Shown here: piece by piece, positions 1 to 8,622 of the stretch
How the letters are laid out: the number at the start of each line of letters is the position of its first letter
Numbering within the stretch: the first letter of the stretch is position 1
From: an uncultured Hymenobacter sp.
GTDB taxonomy: Bacteria > Bacteroidota > Bacteroidia > Cytophagales > Hymenobacteraceae
NCBI GenBank assembly: GCA_913776615.1
Contig: CAJYPK010000061.1
Coordinates: forward strand, 39,204-103,203
Length of the DNA stretch: 64,000 nt
Direction: 5' to 3'
The notes under the pieces: generated by a model
The model's database searches: none
Seen by the model: only the letters and a program-made list of their open reading frames with translations
Told to the model about the DNA's origin: nothing
Program-made: the position numbers and the translations under genes

Positions 1-73
1 CGACAATGAAGAGCAGGGCCAGCGTTTTGACCTGCTGGAAAGCCGAGTCGATGGATTTAAGGGACGCGAACAT
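1..73 (-). CDS. traK: TraK-like conjugation protein (5' end only)
   Basis: Only the first 24 codons are inside the window; the gene runs leftward off the edge. The N-terminus (MFASLKSIDSAFQQVKTLAL) matches the start typical of Bacteroidota conjugative TraK proteins, which are inner-membrane components of the transfer channel with one N-terminal membrane segment. The hydrophobic stretch after residue 16 would be the start of that segment. It lies 39 bp downstream of traJ on the same strand, the usual traJ-traK order. The call rests on a short N-terminal match plus position. Confidence 0.7.
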   Translation of the reverse strand, partial: MFASLKSIDSAFQQVKTLALLFIV

Positions 74-112
74 TGCGGGATGGATAAGTGGAAGAATTGG
101 AAGCCGCTCCGG

Positions 113-1225
113 CTAGCTGCGCAGGCGATTAATTCGCTCGCGCACGGCCGTGCCCGCCCGGTGGCCGAAGGATTCGCCCCGCGTGGCATTGCTACCACCG
201 CCCATGCCGGCCAGGCCCTGGCCCGCGCCAACGGCAGCGCCCAGGCCATCGGCCCCGGTGCGCAGGCCCGCCCCACCCGTGGCCCCGGCGATGCCGGCCG
301 CCCCCACCGTGGTAGTTGTGATAAATGACGTAGCGGCGCGGCCCACGCCCGAGCCGTCGATGAGCATATCGGCTGCCTTGGGCACCATCAGATAGCCCAC
401 GATGGCCAGCACCAGCAGGCACAGGTAGCCGATGTCGGCTGACTCGACGCTGCCGCCGGCCTGCAGCTGCTGGATGTTGCTGTTGAGCATGGTGACCTGC
501 ACGTGGGCCAGCACCGCGGCGTAGATGTTGGCCACCGGCACCCACAGCGAAATCGTGATGAAATAGCCGAACCACTTCATCAGCCCGCCGCCAAAGCCGG
601 GAATGATGGCAATGCCGAAAGCCAGCGGCCCGGCCACGCTCAGCAGCACGAGCAGGAAAGTAGAAATGAGGCTAATGGCCAGCTTGGCCGCCAGTGCCCC
701 CAGTTCTAGGATGGATTTGGTCCACTCCCGGAAGTTCTGGCCGACCGAGTACTGCACCTGGTTCATGGCCAGCGTGGCCTTGCGGCCGATGTCCAGCGCG
801 CCGAGCTTGCCCAAGTCCTCCTCGTACTTTTCGTTTATCTGCATGTCCGATTTGGCCTTGGCGTCGGCGGCCAGTCGGTCCCGCTCACCCGTCAGCCGGT
901 TCACTTCCCCCAACTGCCCGAGGCGGATGGCATCGGTGCCGTGAGCCACGGCCATGGTTATGCCGCGCAGGCCCGAGCACAGCGGCACGAACAGCAGAAT
1001 AGCCAGCCCGATGGCGAACGGCCGCAGCAGCGGAAAGAAGTCAATGGGCTCGGCCCGGGCAATGTGGCCCCACACCCGGCTGCTGATGAATAGCAATGCC
1101 CCTACCCCACCAATGGCGCGGCCCAGGTTGATGAACTGCGCGGTGAACGTCAGCATCTCGGTGTAAATCCCTTCGAGCTTTTGCTCATACAGGGCCATGT
1201 TGAGGTCGATGGAAGTTGGGTCCAT
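113..1225 (-). CDS. traJ: TraJ-like conjugative membrane protein (VirB6-type)
   Basis: This 370-residue polytopic membrane protein has several hydrophobic segments, at about residues 35-50, 65-90 and 175-300, and an Ala/Gly-rich C-terminal tail. Length, the N-terminal half and position between the VirB4 gene and traK fit TraJ of Bacteroidota conjugative elements, the counterpart of VirB6 in the inner-membrane platform of the type IV secretion system. The start is an ATG at 1225. The C-terminal 70 residues are low in complexity (GGAGLRTGADGLGAAVG and similar) and probably cytoplasmic. Family assignment is by sequence character and synteny; no catalytic motif is expected. Confidence 0.82.
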   Translation of the reverse strand: MDPTSIDLNMALYEQKLEGIYTEMLTFTAQFINLGRAIGGVGALLFISSRVWGHIARAEPIDFFPLLRPFAIGLAILLFVPLCSGLRGITMAVAHGTDAIRLGQLGEVNRLTGERDRLAADAKAKSDMQINEKYEEDLGKLGALDIGRKATLAMNQVQYSVGQNFREWTKSILELGALAAKLAISLISTFLLVLLSVAGPLAFGIAIIPGFGGGLMKWFGYFITISLWVPVANIYAAVLAHVQVTMLNSNIQQLQAGGSVESADIGYLCLLVLAIVGYLMVPKAADMLIDGSGVGRAATSFITTTTVGAAGIAGATGGAGLRTGADGLGAAVGAGQGLAGMGGGSNATRGESFGHRAGTAVRERINRLRS

Positions 1226-1266
1226 AAGGCAGTCGGGAGTGAAAGAATGGAATGGGGAAAGGCCGC

Positions 1267-1653
1267 TTAGGGCAGGTAGTGCTCGTCGTGCACGTTGGCC
1301 AGACGCCGGGTGCCCCGCGCCAGAATGCCCGCTTCTTTCGCGGCTAATTCTCCCACCAGCGCGGTTTGCGCCGGGTCTTGGGCCTTGGCCGGGTCGAGTT
1401 GGTCCAGGGCAGTCAGGTTGTCCTGGCTCTGCTGCACCATATCGGCGAAGCGTTGCTCCGAATCCTTGATATGGGCCGGACTAAGCTTTTCGGGGCCAGT
1501 GAGCGTGGGAAGCAGCGCAACGTACTGCTTTTGCTGCGTCAGCAGCTGCTCATGCTGCTGGTGAATGGTGGCCACCCGAGGGTCCGGCTTGGCCACCTCG
1601 GAGCTGCAGCTGGTAGCCAGCAGCGCCAAGGGCAGGAAAAGGAAAGTTTTCAT
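1267..1653 (-). CDS. Small tra-operon lipoprotein
   Basis: The 128-residue protein starts with a lipoprotein signal: hydrophobic MKTFLFLPLALLATSCSS with a lipobox ending at Cys16. It should therefore be anchored in the periplasm or outer membrane. The mature part is helical, Gln/Ala/Leu-rich and likely coiled coil. It sits 36 bp downstream of a secreted tra protein gene and upstream of traJ. Its position resembles the small entry-exclusion or pore-associated lipoproteins found near VirB5/VirB6 genes in other systems, but that role is only inferred from position. Confidence 0.7.
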   Translation of the reverse strand: MKTFLFLPLALLATSCSSEVAKPDPRVATIHQQHEQLLTQQKQYVALLPTLTGPEKLSPAHIKDSEQRFADMVQQSQDNLTALDQLDPAKAQDPAQTALVGELAAKEAGILARGTRRLANVHDEHYLP

Positions 1654-1689
1654 AAGCCGGAAGTAGGAATTGGGGAGGACACTGCCGCG

Positions 1690-2337
1690 CTAGCGTGCCG
1701 TCATGAAAGCGCGCATCGATTCGCGGTCCTGCACCTGCTGGGCCTGCTGCTGCGCAATGGCCCGGCACTTGCTGCTGAAGTAGTTCATCAGGTTGTGCTG
1801 CTCGCTGATGCGGTCGGCGATGTTGTCGATGAACTCGATGCGCTCCGGGTCAGTCATCTTGGCCTTGCTGGCGCTGAGCACCCCGGCCAGCTCACCCATC
1901 AGGGCAATGTTTTCCGTGAGAATGCCCTGGTACACCGTCGAGGCCTCGCTGAGCTGAGCGGGCGACAACTGCTTGGTGCGCAGCTCCGGAATGATGGCCG
2001 AAAACTGGCTAATCATCTCGCCCTGGTGGGTGTAAATTTCGCGCACCCGGCGGTAGTTGCGCACCCCGGCGCTGATTTGCAGCAGGCTGCTGTACCACTG
2101 GTCGTGCAGCGCCTGCGTCTTGTCAATAACGCCCTTAATCTGGCCGCTGACCTTGGTCATATCACTGGCCAGCACCTTGCCTTGCCCGAGCAGCGTAGTG
2201 GAAATGCCCTGGTGCACGACCTGTTTGCGGGACTGGTCCTCGGCAATCGGGGCCGAGATGACGGCCGGCATTTGTGCATAAGCCGGACCGGCCAACAAGG
2301 CCAGGCCCAGCATGAGAAGTTGAGTGCTTGATTTCAT
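1690..2337 (-). CDS. Secreted tra protein, second copy of a tandem pair (TraI/VirB5-position)
   Basis: This 215-residue protein has a cleavable signal peptide (cleavage likely after GPAYA, about residue 21) and an alpha-helical mature part. It is a paralogue of the gene just upstream at 2369-3016. Both are exactly 215 residues and share the patterns W-Y-x-x-LLQ-S-A-x-VR-x-YRRV, a KMTD-x-(E/D)R-x-x-FID block and a C-terminal Gln/Ala-rich helix. The pair occupies the place of TraI (DUF4141) between VirB4 and TraJ in Bacteroidota elements, where VirB5/TrbJ-like periplasmic proteins are encoded. A role in the periplasmic part of the pilus or channel is an inference. Confidence 0.75.
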   Translation of the reverse strand: MKSSTQLLMLGLALLAGPAYAQMPAVISAPIAEDQSRKQVVHQGISTTLLGQGKVLASDMTKVSGQIKGVIDKTQALHDQWYSSLLQISAGVRNYRRVREIYTHQGEMISQFSAIIPELRTKQLSPAQLSEASTVYQGILTENIALMGELAGVLSASKAKMTDPERIEFIDNIADRISEQHNLMNYFSSKCRAIAQQQAQQVQDRESMRAFMTAR

Positions 2338-2368
2338 AGTAGATAGCCTGGGGAAGTGGAAGTAGCCC

Positions 2369-3016
2369 TTAGCGGGCGCCCATTAGCGCATTGAGGGCCT
2401 GCGCGTCCTGCGCTTTCTGCTCGGCCAGGTGCATCTGCACGAGGTTGCGCTGGGTGAAGTAGTTGATGAGGCCCAGCTGGTCGGTGATTTTCGCGTCGAG
2501 CTTGTCGATGAAGCGCATCCGGTCGGCGTCGGTCATTTTAAGCATGGCCGGGCTCACGATGGTCTGCAAATCCGAGAGCGTGTTGGCGCTTTCGGTCAGC
2601 ATCTTGGTGTAAATCGTCGTCATGGCCGAGAGCTGTTCCGGGGCCACGTAGGGCGACTGACGCAGCGTTTCGATGGCCGTCGAGTAGTTCTGAATGATGC
2701 GGCCCTGCTTTTCAAACACCGACTGCACGCGCCGGTAGCCGCGTACCGCCGCGCTGACTTGCAGCAGGCCGTCGTACCAGGTTTTGGCTAGCTGCAGGTT
2801 CTTTTCAGAGAAGACCTTGGTCAGTTCCTGCTCCTTCACGCCGGCCTTCACCAGCACGTTTGCCGCCGAGGAAAGCCCCTTCATGGTATTCTGCAGGCCG
2901 GTTTGTACGCCCGATTGCACTTCGAGCACCGGAGCGGTTACTACGAGCTGCGCAGAAGCCTTGGTGATGCTAAGACCTAGCATAGCCAAGCCCAGGAGCG
3001 TGATTCTCGTTTTCAT
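2369..3016 (-). CDS. Secreted tra protein, first copy of a tandem pair (TraI/VirB5-position)
   Basis: This 215-residue protein carries a signal peptide (MKTRITLLGLAMLGLSITKA, cleavage near residue 22) and a helical mature domain. It is the upstream member of a tandem duplicate. It shares length and core motifs with the following gene: W-Y-x-GLLQ-S-AAVRGYRRVQ, LKMTDADRMRFIDKLDAKI and a C-terminal A-L-x-A-x-MGAR end. It is read 29 bp after the VirB4 gene in the same operon. VirB5-like periplasmic function is inferred from signal peptide, size and place; no direct family motif can be verified by eye. Confidence 0.75.
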   Translation of the reverse strand: MKTRITLLGLAMLGLSITKASAQLVVTAPVLEVQSGVQTGLQNTMKGLSSAANVLVKAGVKEQELTKVFSEKNLQLAKTWYDGLLQVSAAVRGYRRVQSVFEKQGRIIQNYSTAIETLRQSPYVAPEQLSAMTTIYTKMLTESANTLSDLQTIVSPAMLKMTDADRMRFIDKLDAKITDQLGLINYFTQRNLVQMHLAEQKAQDAQALNALMGAR

Positions 3017-3045
3017 GTTCTTCCCTTTGGTTGAAATCAGCTGCC

Positions 3046-5532
3046 CTACCCTTCGCGCAGCTCGTTGGCGAAGAGCTTGATGGCCGTGGGCATGTCGCCG
3101 GTCTGCTTAAGCTTCTCGAACAGTCGCACTTTCTCGGTTTCCTCAGTGGTGTAGGTCACGTATTCTTCCTTCGACACCTCGATGGCGTACACCTTCGACA
3201 CGACCCCGCCCAAGCTGATAAACACCTCAGTGTAGCGGCCCCGCGTGGCCTTGTTGTCGCGGTTGATGCTCAGCACCAAGTCTTTTTCCTTGGGCGTGAG
3301 CGAGAGCAGCGCCTGAATCTCCTCGAAGCGGTTGATGAACTTGCGCTGGTCGAGCAGAATCTTGCAGTCCGAGTTATTGATGATGGCGTCCTTGACAATC
3401 TCATTGCCGATGATGTCGTCGATTTCCTGCGTCACCACAATGGCCTCGCCGAAGAACTTGCGCACCGTCTTAAAGAGATACTTGATGTAGGCGGCCATGC
3501 CGGGCGTGGTCAGCGCCTTCCAGGCCTCCTCAATCAGAATCATCTTCCGCACCCCCTTGAGCTTGCGCATCTTGGAGATGAAGGTTTCCATGATGATGAG
3601 CGTGACCACCGGAAAGAGAATGGGGTGGTCCTTGATGTTGTCGAGCTCGAACACGATGAAGGGGGCCTGCACCAGGTCCAGCTCCTTCTCCGAGTTCAGC
3701 AGGTAGTCGTACTCCCCGCCCCGGTAGTAGGGTTTGAGCACGTAGATGAAGTTATCGAGGTCGAAATCCTTCTCGCGGACCCTTTCCTCTTCCAGAATCT
3801 TACGATAAGGTCCTTTAACAAACTCGTAGAACGTGTTGAAGCTGGGCTTGATAAGCGCGTTGGCTTCCAGCATTACGTAGTACAGGCTGACGGCCGTGGA
3901 GAGCGACACGTACTCCGACTGGCTCACGCTTTCGTCGTCTTTTTTCCAGAGCGCCTGCAGCAGCGTTTTGATGGATTCCTTCTTTTCCACGTCCAGCTTG
4001 CCGGATATCAGGAAGGGGTTGAAGGCAATCGGGTCGTCCTCCTCGTAGGTGAAGTACACCCCACCCACCAGCTCGCAGAGGCCCTTGTAGGAGTTGCCGG
4101 TGTCCACCAGCAGCACGTGCGCGCCCTGCTCGTAGTACTGGCGCACCATGTGGTTGGTGAAAAACGACTTGCCCGAACCCGAGGGCCCGAGCACGAATTT
4201 GTTGCGGTTGAAGATGATTTGCTTCTTCATCGGCTCATCCGAAATGTCCACCAGCACGGGTTTACCCGTGAGCCGGTCGGAGAGCTTGATGCCCTTGGTG
4301 GCCCCGGTGCTGCGGTAGTTGGTTTCGGAGGCCCAGAAGCAGACGGCCTGCTCGATGAAGGTGTAGAAGGTTTCCTCCGAGGGAAAGTCGCCGGCGTTTC
4401 CCGGTATGCCGCCCCAGTAGAGCGCGGCGATGTCCACCGTGTTCTGCCGCGGCTTGCAGTTCATGGCGTTGAAGGCCGCGTTTACCAGCTTGCGCACCTC
4501 GGTCAGCTCCTCCTCGTGCCGGCCCCAGGTGAGCACGTTGCAGTGCACCCGCACCGGCCGGCGCTTGTGGGCAATCAGCTCGTTGAGGAAGGCATTGTAA
4601 TACTCGAAGTTGATGGCGTTCTGCCGCGAGTAGAGCGAGAGCGAGTTGAGCCGGTCCTTCTTCTGCTCGAAGGTTTTGACGGTCTTCTGGGTGTTGTCCA
4701 GAAACACGTACTGGTTCAGGATGTGGTTGGCACCCAGCAGCAGCCCCAGCGGCGCGGCAAACGAAATGGGGAAGTCCGAGTATTCGGTGCTGTATTGCTC
4801 GTAGCGAATGTCGGTTTCCACCGAGGTGGGCAGGTCATCGAGGTTGGCCACCGAAAACATCTGGCAGAACTCCGCGCCCACTTTCAGCCCTTCGGTCAAA
4901 TCCAGGTCCACCTGCAGGGCCTGGTCGGACAAATCCAGCGCCAGGTACTTTTCCAGCAACCCGGCTTTATCGGCCGTGCCGGCCAGCTCATCCGAGGTCA
5001 GGCGGTGCGAGCGGATGTAGGGAGCGTTGGTCGGCCCCACCCCTTCCAGGGTGCGCACGAACTGGCCCACATTGTCGAAAAAGCTCTCCAGCACCTTGGT
5101 GTCGAGCATATCTTTCGGCACGATATTGCGCCGGGCCAGCAGCCCCGACGTGCTGCCCCAGTTGGGCCGCTCCGACGAGGTTTTGGTGATGTAGAGGTAG
5201 CAGAAGTGGTTGAGGAAGGGCCGCTCGTTGAAGTGGCGCTCGTAGGCCGACGACAGCAGCGTGCGCTCGGCCTCGAAGCCGGGCGCGTACTTATCCTCCA
5301 CGTACCAGTCCTGCTTGTGCACCACGCAGTGGTCGGGCAGCAGGCGCACGGCCTTCACGAAGGCGGCCTGCAACTGGGCATAGTCTTCGCGCGAGAGCGT
5401 GAAGATTTCGGGCAAATCCAGCCGAAACGCCACGGTCACGTCCGCATTTTTCGAAATGAGGCAATCCTTTTCCACCTTGTAGATGGGCTGCTTGGATTCC
5501 AGGGAAACGGAGGGCAGAACCTTATTGCTCAT
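3046..5532 (-). CDS. traG: Conjugative ATPase TraG (VirB4 family)
   Basis: This 828-residue ATPase energises assembly of the conjugation channel. A Walker A motif (GPSGSGKS) is at about residues 449-456 and a Walker B (MILIEEA) at about 664-670, with VTQEIDD further on; this layout is VirB4/TraG of Bacteroidota elements. The open frame extends upstream to 6009, but that extension overlaps traF. The start chosen is the ATG at 5532 (MSNKVLPSVSLESKQP), which leaves 32 bp to the traF stop and gives the normal family length. It is flanked by traF and the secreted protein pair. It should act as a hexamer at the inner membrane. Confidence 0.93.
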   Translation of the reverse strand: MSNKVLPSVSLESKQPIYKVEKDCLISKNADVTVAFRLDLPEIFTLSREDYAQLQAAFVKAVRLLPDHCVVHKQDWYVEDKYAPGFEAERTLLSSAYERHFNERPFLNHFCYLYITKTSSERPNWGSTSGLLARRNIVPKDMLDTKVLESFFDNVGQFVRTLEGVGPTNAPYIRSHRLTSDELAGTADKAGLLEKYLALDLSDQALQVDLDLTEGLKVGAEFCQMFSVANLDDLPTSVETDIRYEQYSTEYSDFPISFAAPLGLLLGANHILNQYVFLDNTQKTVKTFEQKKDRLNSLSLYSRQNAINFEYYNAFLNELIAHKRRPVRVHCNVLTWGRHEEELTEVRKLVNAAFNAMNCKPRQNTVDIAALYWGGIPGNAGDFPSEETFYTFIEQAVCFWASETNYRSTGATKGIKLSDRLTGKPVLVDISDEPMKKQIIFNRNKFVLGPSGSGKSFFTNHMVRQYYEQGAHVLLVDTGNSYKGLCELVGGVYFTYEEDDPIAFNPFLISGKLDVEKKESIKTLLQALWKKDDESVSQSEYVSLSTAVSLYYVMLEANALIKPSFNTFYEFVKGPYRKILEEERVREKDFDLDNFIYVLKPYYRGGEYDYLLNSEKELDLVQAPFIVFELDNIKDHPILFPVVTLIIMETFISKMRKLKGVRKMILIEEAWKALTTPGMAAYIKYLFKTVRKFFGEAIVVTQEIDDIIGNEIVKDAIINNSDCKILLDQRKFINRFEEIQALLSLTPKEKDLVLSINRDNKATRGRYTEVFISLGGVVSKVYAIEVSKEEYVTYTTEETEKVRLFEKLKQTGDMPTAIKLFANELREG

Positions 5533-5564
5533 AAGCTGAAGAAAGCACCCAAAACCAGCCGCGC

Positions 5565-5894
5565 CTAGCGGCTGGTTGGGTCCTCGTTGAGGCGTTGGAA
5601 TAAGCGGCTGTGCCGGTTGGTGATGTATTTGGGCGACGAGCGCCGGGCGGCGGCCTTCATCAGCCCATGCTCGCCAAAGCGGCGGTTCAGGGCGAATACG
5701 CCGGCCCACATCCCGCCACCGGCCAGGAAGGTGACCAGCACGGTGAGCACCAGCGGCAGGCCCAGCAGGTAGCAGGTCACGAACAGGGCAAACACCAGCC
5801 CGATGCCGGCGGCCAGAAAGTAGATGTTGCTGCCCACCAGTCCCTTGAATTCGACGGGCTTGTTGATGCCGCGATTGAGGTCGTAGATGGGCAT
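5565..5894 (-). CDS. traF: TraF-like conjugation protein (DUF4133, VirB3-type)
   Basis: The 109-residue protein begins MPIYDLNRGINKPVEFKGL, which is characteristic of DUF4133/TraF of Bacteroidota conjugative elements. Two hydrophobic segments (about residues 26-50 and 52-68) form a hairpin in the membrane, followed by a basic C-terminus. TraF is the counterpart of VirB3, a small inner-membrane partner of the VirB4 ATPase encoded next. It is 9 bp downstream of traE. Confidence 0.9.
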   Translation of the reverse strand: MPIYDLNRGINKPVEFKGLVGSNIYFLAAGIGLVFALFVTCYLLGLPLVLTVLVTFLAGGGMWAGVFALNRRFGEHGLMKAAARRSSPKYITNRHSRLFQRLNEDPTSR

Positions 5895-5903
5895 GGCAGC
5901 GGC

Positions 5904-6221
5904 TTAGAGGAAGAAGGAGCGCACCACCGTGGCCACGATGACCAGGAAAATCATCGAGCCAAACCACGACACGGCCGTTTTCTGGGTGTCCTGGTCGCCG
6001 GAGTTCCATTTGCCATACACCTTGATGGCCCCCACCAGGCCCAGCACCGCCCCGATGGCGTACATGAGCTTGGTAAGCGGGTCGAAGTAGCTGGTGACCT
6101 GGGTGGTGGCATCCTGAATGCCGGCCGTGCCATTGCCGCCCCCGGTCTGGGCGTAAAGTAGTTGCGAGCTGAATAGCAAGACCACGAGGGCCAGCGAGGT
6201 AACGAAAGGTTTCTTAGTCAT
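5904..6221 (-). CDS. traE: TraE-like conjugation protein (DUF4134, VirB2-type)
   Basis: The ATG at 6221 (MTKKPFVTSLALVVLLFSS) gives a 105-residue protein with a signal peptide ending around LLYAQ and two later membrane segments. The motif GIQDATTQVTSYFDP and the W-x-S-GDQDTQK loop are typical of DUF4134/TraE, the likely pilin-like VirB2 counterpart. A TTG further upstream is in frame but would put charged residues before the signal peptide. It is followed directly by traF and traG, the standard order. Confidence 0.9.
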   Translation of the reverse strand: MTKKPFVTSLALVVLLFSSQLLYAQTGGGNGTAGIQDATTQVTSYFDPLTKLMYAIGAVLGLVGAIKVYGKWNSGDQDTQKTAVSWFGSMIFLVIVATVVRSFFL

Positions 6222-6272
6222 GGCAAAGGAAAAGGAGTCGGGAATCAATGATTAGGGAGAAAGCAGGCCGCG

Positions 6273-7121
6273 CTACTCATCGTCGGGGCCGAATAGGTCA
6301 TCCAGCTCGGCGTGGTTGAGGGCCATCTGCTGGGCCATTTGCTCGGCCAGGGTGGTGCCGGCCAGCTCGACCGGCGGCGCGGGCTGCTGACCAGCTTGCA
6401 GCAGGGTCAGGTACTCGGCGACCGAGGCGGCGGACACTAGCTTGGGTAAACCCACCGGGGCGATGTCCAACCGCGAGGCTACCGGTTCCTCGAAGCTGGC
6501 CAGCGGCTCGTAGCCATCGGCCACCAGGGGCAGCTGCACGGTTTCAGGCTCCAGCACCCCGCCAGTTGCCTTATCCGCAGTCTCGGATTCCTGGGGCAGG
6601 TTGTGGGCTTCGCGTCGGACCAGCGCAGCCAGGTGCTCGTCGGCCTGGTCGGCTTCCTCGGTGCGGTTTTCATCCTGTGCCTGCGCCTCGTCGCCCGCGG
6701 CGGCCGTCGCCTCCATCGGGGCGGTATCGCTGGTGCTTTCATCGTGGCCAGTAGCCGTGCCGGTGGAGTCAGGAAGTGCCCCGCTGACCAATGGCTCGGC
6801 GGCAGCCGGCAGGTTCTGGTCCGCGCCGGCTTCGGGACGTTCCGCGTCATCGGCTTCCTCTCGGGCTTCGGTGGCCGCTGGCGTGGCCTTCACGAAGGCC
6901 GAGGTGGGGCGCACCAGTGAGGGCGGAGTCACCGTGCTGCCGCCCACGCCGGCGAGCTGGGCACCGGCCAGCTTTTTGCCCGGCGTCAGCAGGGCCGTGA
7001 GTTCTACCCGGTAGTAGAGCAGGCCCACCACCAGGTAGTAGAGAACAACCACAACCAAAACGAAAAGGCCAAACTGGCCCCAGGAATAGGCGCTGAGCAT
7101 CGCGGGGAAATAGCGTGGCAC
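6273..7121 (-). CDS. Membrane-anchored acidic tra-associated protein
   Basis: The protein is up to 282 residues with one membrane segment near the N-terminus (FGLFVLVVVVLYYLVVGLLY). A long Ala/Glu/Asp-rich, probably disordered middle follows, then a short conserved-looking tail ending DDLFGPDDE. The longest frame starts at a GTG (7121); an ATG at 7100 (MLSAYSWGQFGLF) places the membrane segment nearer the start and is equally likely. It is the first gene of the leftward traE-F-G operon, the place of TraD-type proteins, but no family is recognised. The composition suggests a flexible cytoplasmic tether. Confidence 0.6.
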   Translation of the reverse strand: MPRYFPAMLSAYSWGQFGLFVLVVVVLYYLVVGLLYYRVELTALLTPGKKLAGAQLAGVGGSTVTPPSLVRPTSAFVKATPAATEAREEADDAERPEAGADQNLPAAAEPLVSGALPDSTGTATGHDESTSDTAPMEATAAAGDEAQAQDENRTEEADQADEHLAALVRREAHNLPQESETADKATGGVLEPETVQLPLVADGYEPLASFEEPVASRLDIAPVGLPKLVSAASVAEYLTLLQAGQQPAPPVELAGTTLAEQMAQQMALNHAELDDLFGPDDE

Positions 7122-7560
7122 CCCAGGCCGACCGGCCCGGGCGTGAACTTGCCAAACCGTGATTTGACGCTACAAACCTATCCGGGCTATAAACCGCTTG
7201 GGTAGAAAGTTGACGAATGGTTAGAATTCGATGGTGAGGTGCAGCCCCGATACACGAACGGCACCACATTCAAGCCTGAATTTTAGAGAAAAGAAGCTTG
7301 GCTGTTGCAGAACTTGCTGGACGGCTCACTAAGCGGGTAGGCGGGCTGTCAAAAGCACGTAAATGGCCCATTTGCCATTCTTTCCAGTTTGAATCGGCTT
7401 ATCAACCCCTTGTTTCCAGACGCCACACCGAGTTGAGCAACCGCCACGAGCGAATGATTAGCGGGGCGCAGAGTGATGACTTGCCCGGCTGCGCTCGCCA
7501 TTCGTTTTTAACTCGGCGGGAGTATTCCCCGTTGAACGGAATCGGCTGTTGACCTTCCCT
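7122..7560. other. Intergenic region between divergent tra operon and kinase operon
   Basis: About 440 bp lie between the leftward tra genes and the rightward LytS-type kinase gene. No convincing coding frame is seen. Both transcription units must start here, so promoters in both directions are expected, but no sharp -33/-7 Bacteroidota consensus pair could be chosen by eye. Base composition is lower in GC than the flanks. Confidence 0.5.
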
Positions 7561-8613
7561 ATGCTCCTATTTTTCCGCATCTCCTGGCTGCGCATGGCGG
7601 CCGCGTGGGGGGCGTTTGCCTTCTTCATGATGCTGGTGGCGTACGGGCAGGCCATTACGGGCACCGGGCCGTTGCAATGGCGCACGGTGCTGCTGGGGCC
7701 GCTGCTGTACGGGCTGATTGGGACCCTGCTCACACCGGTGGTGTTTGTGCTGGCAGCGCGCTTCGACCTCACGGCCGGCCGCGCCCGCTGGCTGCCCTAC
7801 CTGCTGGTGCACGCGGCCGCCAGCGTGGCCCTCACGGTGGCCTACCGGGCCTTGTTCATGGCCACACTCTACCTGGTAGGCGGCTCGAATGCGCCCGTTT
7901 CATGGGTCACGATTCTGGCGGGATTTAATTTCTGGATTCCGCTCTACTGGATGGTGCTGTTCGTGGCCTACGCCCTCGACTACCACGACAAGTGGCAGCG
8001 CCGCAACCTCGACGCAGTGCGCCTGGAAATGCAACTGGTGCAGGCCCAGCTGCACGCCCTCAAGCAGCAGCTCAACCCGCACTTTTTGTTCAATACTCTC
8101 AACGCCATTGCCACCCTCATCGGCGACGAGCCCGCCGCCGCCCAGCGCATGATGGCCAAGCTCGGCGAGTTTCTGCGCCTGGTGCTCGACCACTCCGATG
8201 CTCAGCAGGTGCCGCTGGCGCAGGAGCTACACTTCGTGGAGCTGTATCTGGACATGGAGCAGGTGCGATTTTCTGACCGGCTGGCTGTGACCTACGAGGT
8301 GGACCCAGCTGCGCTCTCGGCCCTGATTCCGCACCTGCTGCTGCAGCCCCTGGTGGAAAATGCCGTGCGCCACGGCCTGAGCGCGGGGGGCACCGGCCGC
8401 CTGCATATTGCCGCCGAGCGGCAGGGCCAGCAGCTGGTGGTGCAGGTGCGCGACTCCGGCCCCGGCCCTGAGCAGGCCGGCCCCCGGGGCGTGGGCCTCG
8501 AAAATACCGAGCAGCGCCTGCGCGCCCTCTACGACGACCGGTACGCGCTGCGCCTGCTGCCCGCGGCCGGGCAGGGCACCGTGGTGCGCATCGAACTACC
8601 CTTTCACCACTAA
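7561..8613 (+). CDS. LytS/YpdA-type sensor histidine kinase
   Basis: The ATG at 7561 gives 350 residues. The N-terminal half holds about four membrane segments. A coiled linker (LEMQLVQAQLHALKQQ) leads to the PF06580 phosphoacceptor region with His174 in LNPHFLFNTLNA. The C-terminal ATPase part has the N-box LLLQPLVENAVRHGL and the G-box GVGLENTEQRL. It would autophosphorylate and pass phosphate to the LytTR regulator encoded 9 bp downstream. The signal sensed is unknown. It is a close relative of the kinase at 46673-47785, with the same layout and many identical blocks. Confidence 0.9.
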   Translation: MLLFFRISWLRMAAAWGAFAFFMMLVAYGQAITGTGPLQWRTVLLGPLLYGLIGTLLTPVVFVLAARFDLTAGRARWLPYLLVHAAASVALTVAYRALFMATLYLVGGSNAPVSWVTILAGFNFWIPLYWMVLFVAYALDYHDKWQRRNLDAVRLEMQLVQAQLHALKQQLNPHFLFNTLNAIATLIGDEPAAAQRMMAKLGEFLRLVLDHSDAQQVPLAQELHFVELYLDMEQVRFSDRLAVTYEVDPAALSALIPHLLLQPLVENAVRHGLSAGGTGRLHIAAERQGQQLVVQVRDSGPGPEQAGPRGVGLENTEQRLRALYDDRYALRLLPAAGQGTVVRIELPFHH

Positions 8614-8622
8614 TCCGTGGCA

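Noticed and set aside
3031..5568. 845-residue open frame on the plus strand
   Set aside because: It is the antisense of traG. The minus strand has clear Walker motifs and family start; the plus frame is His/Leu/Val-biased, as usual for shadows in GC-rich DNA.
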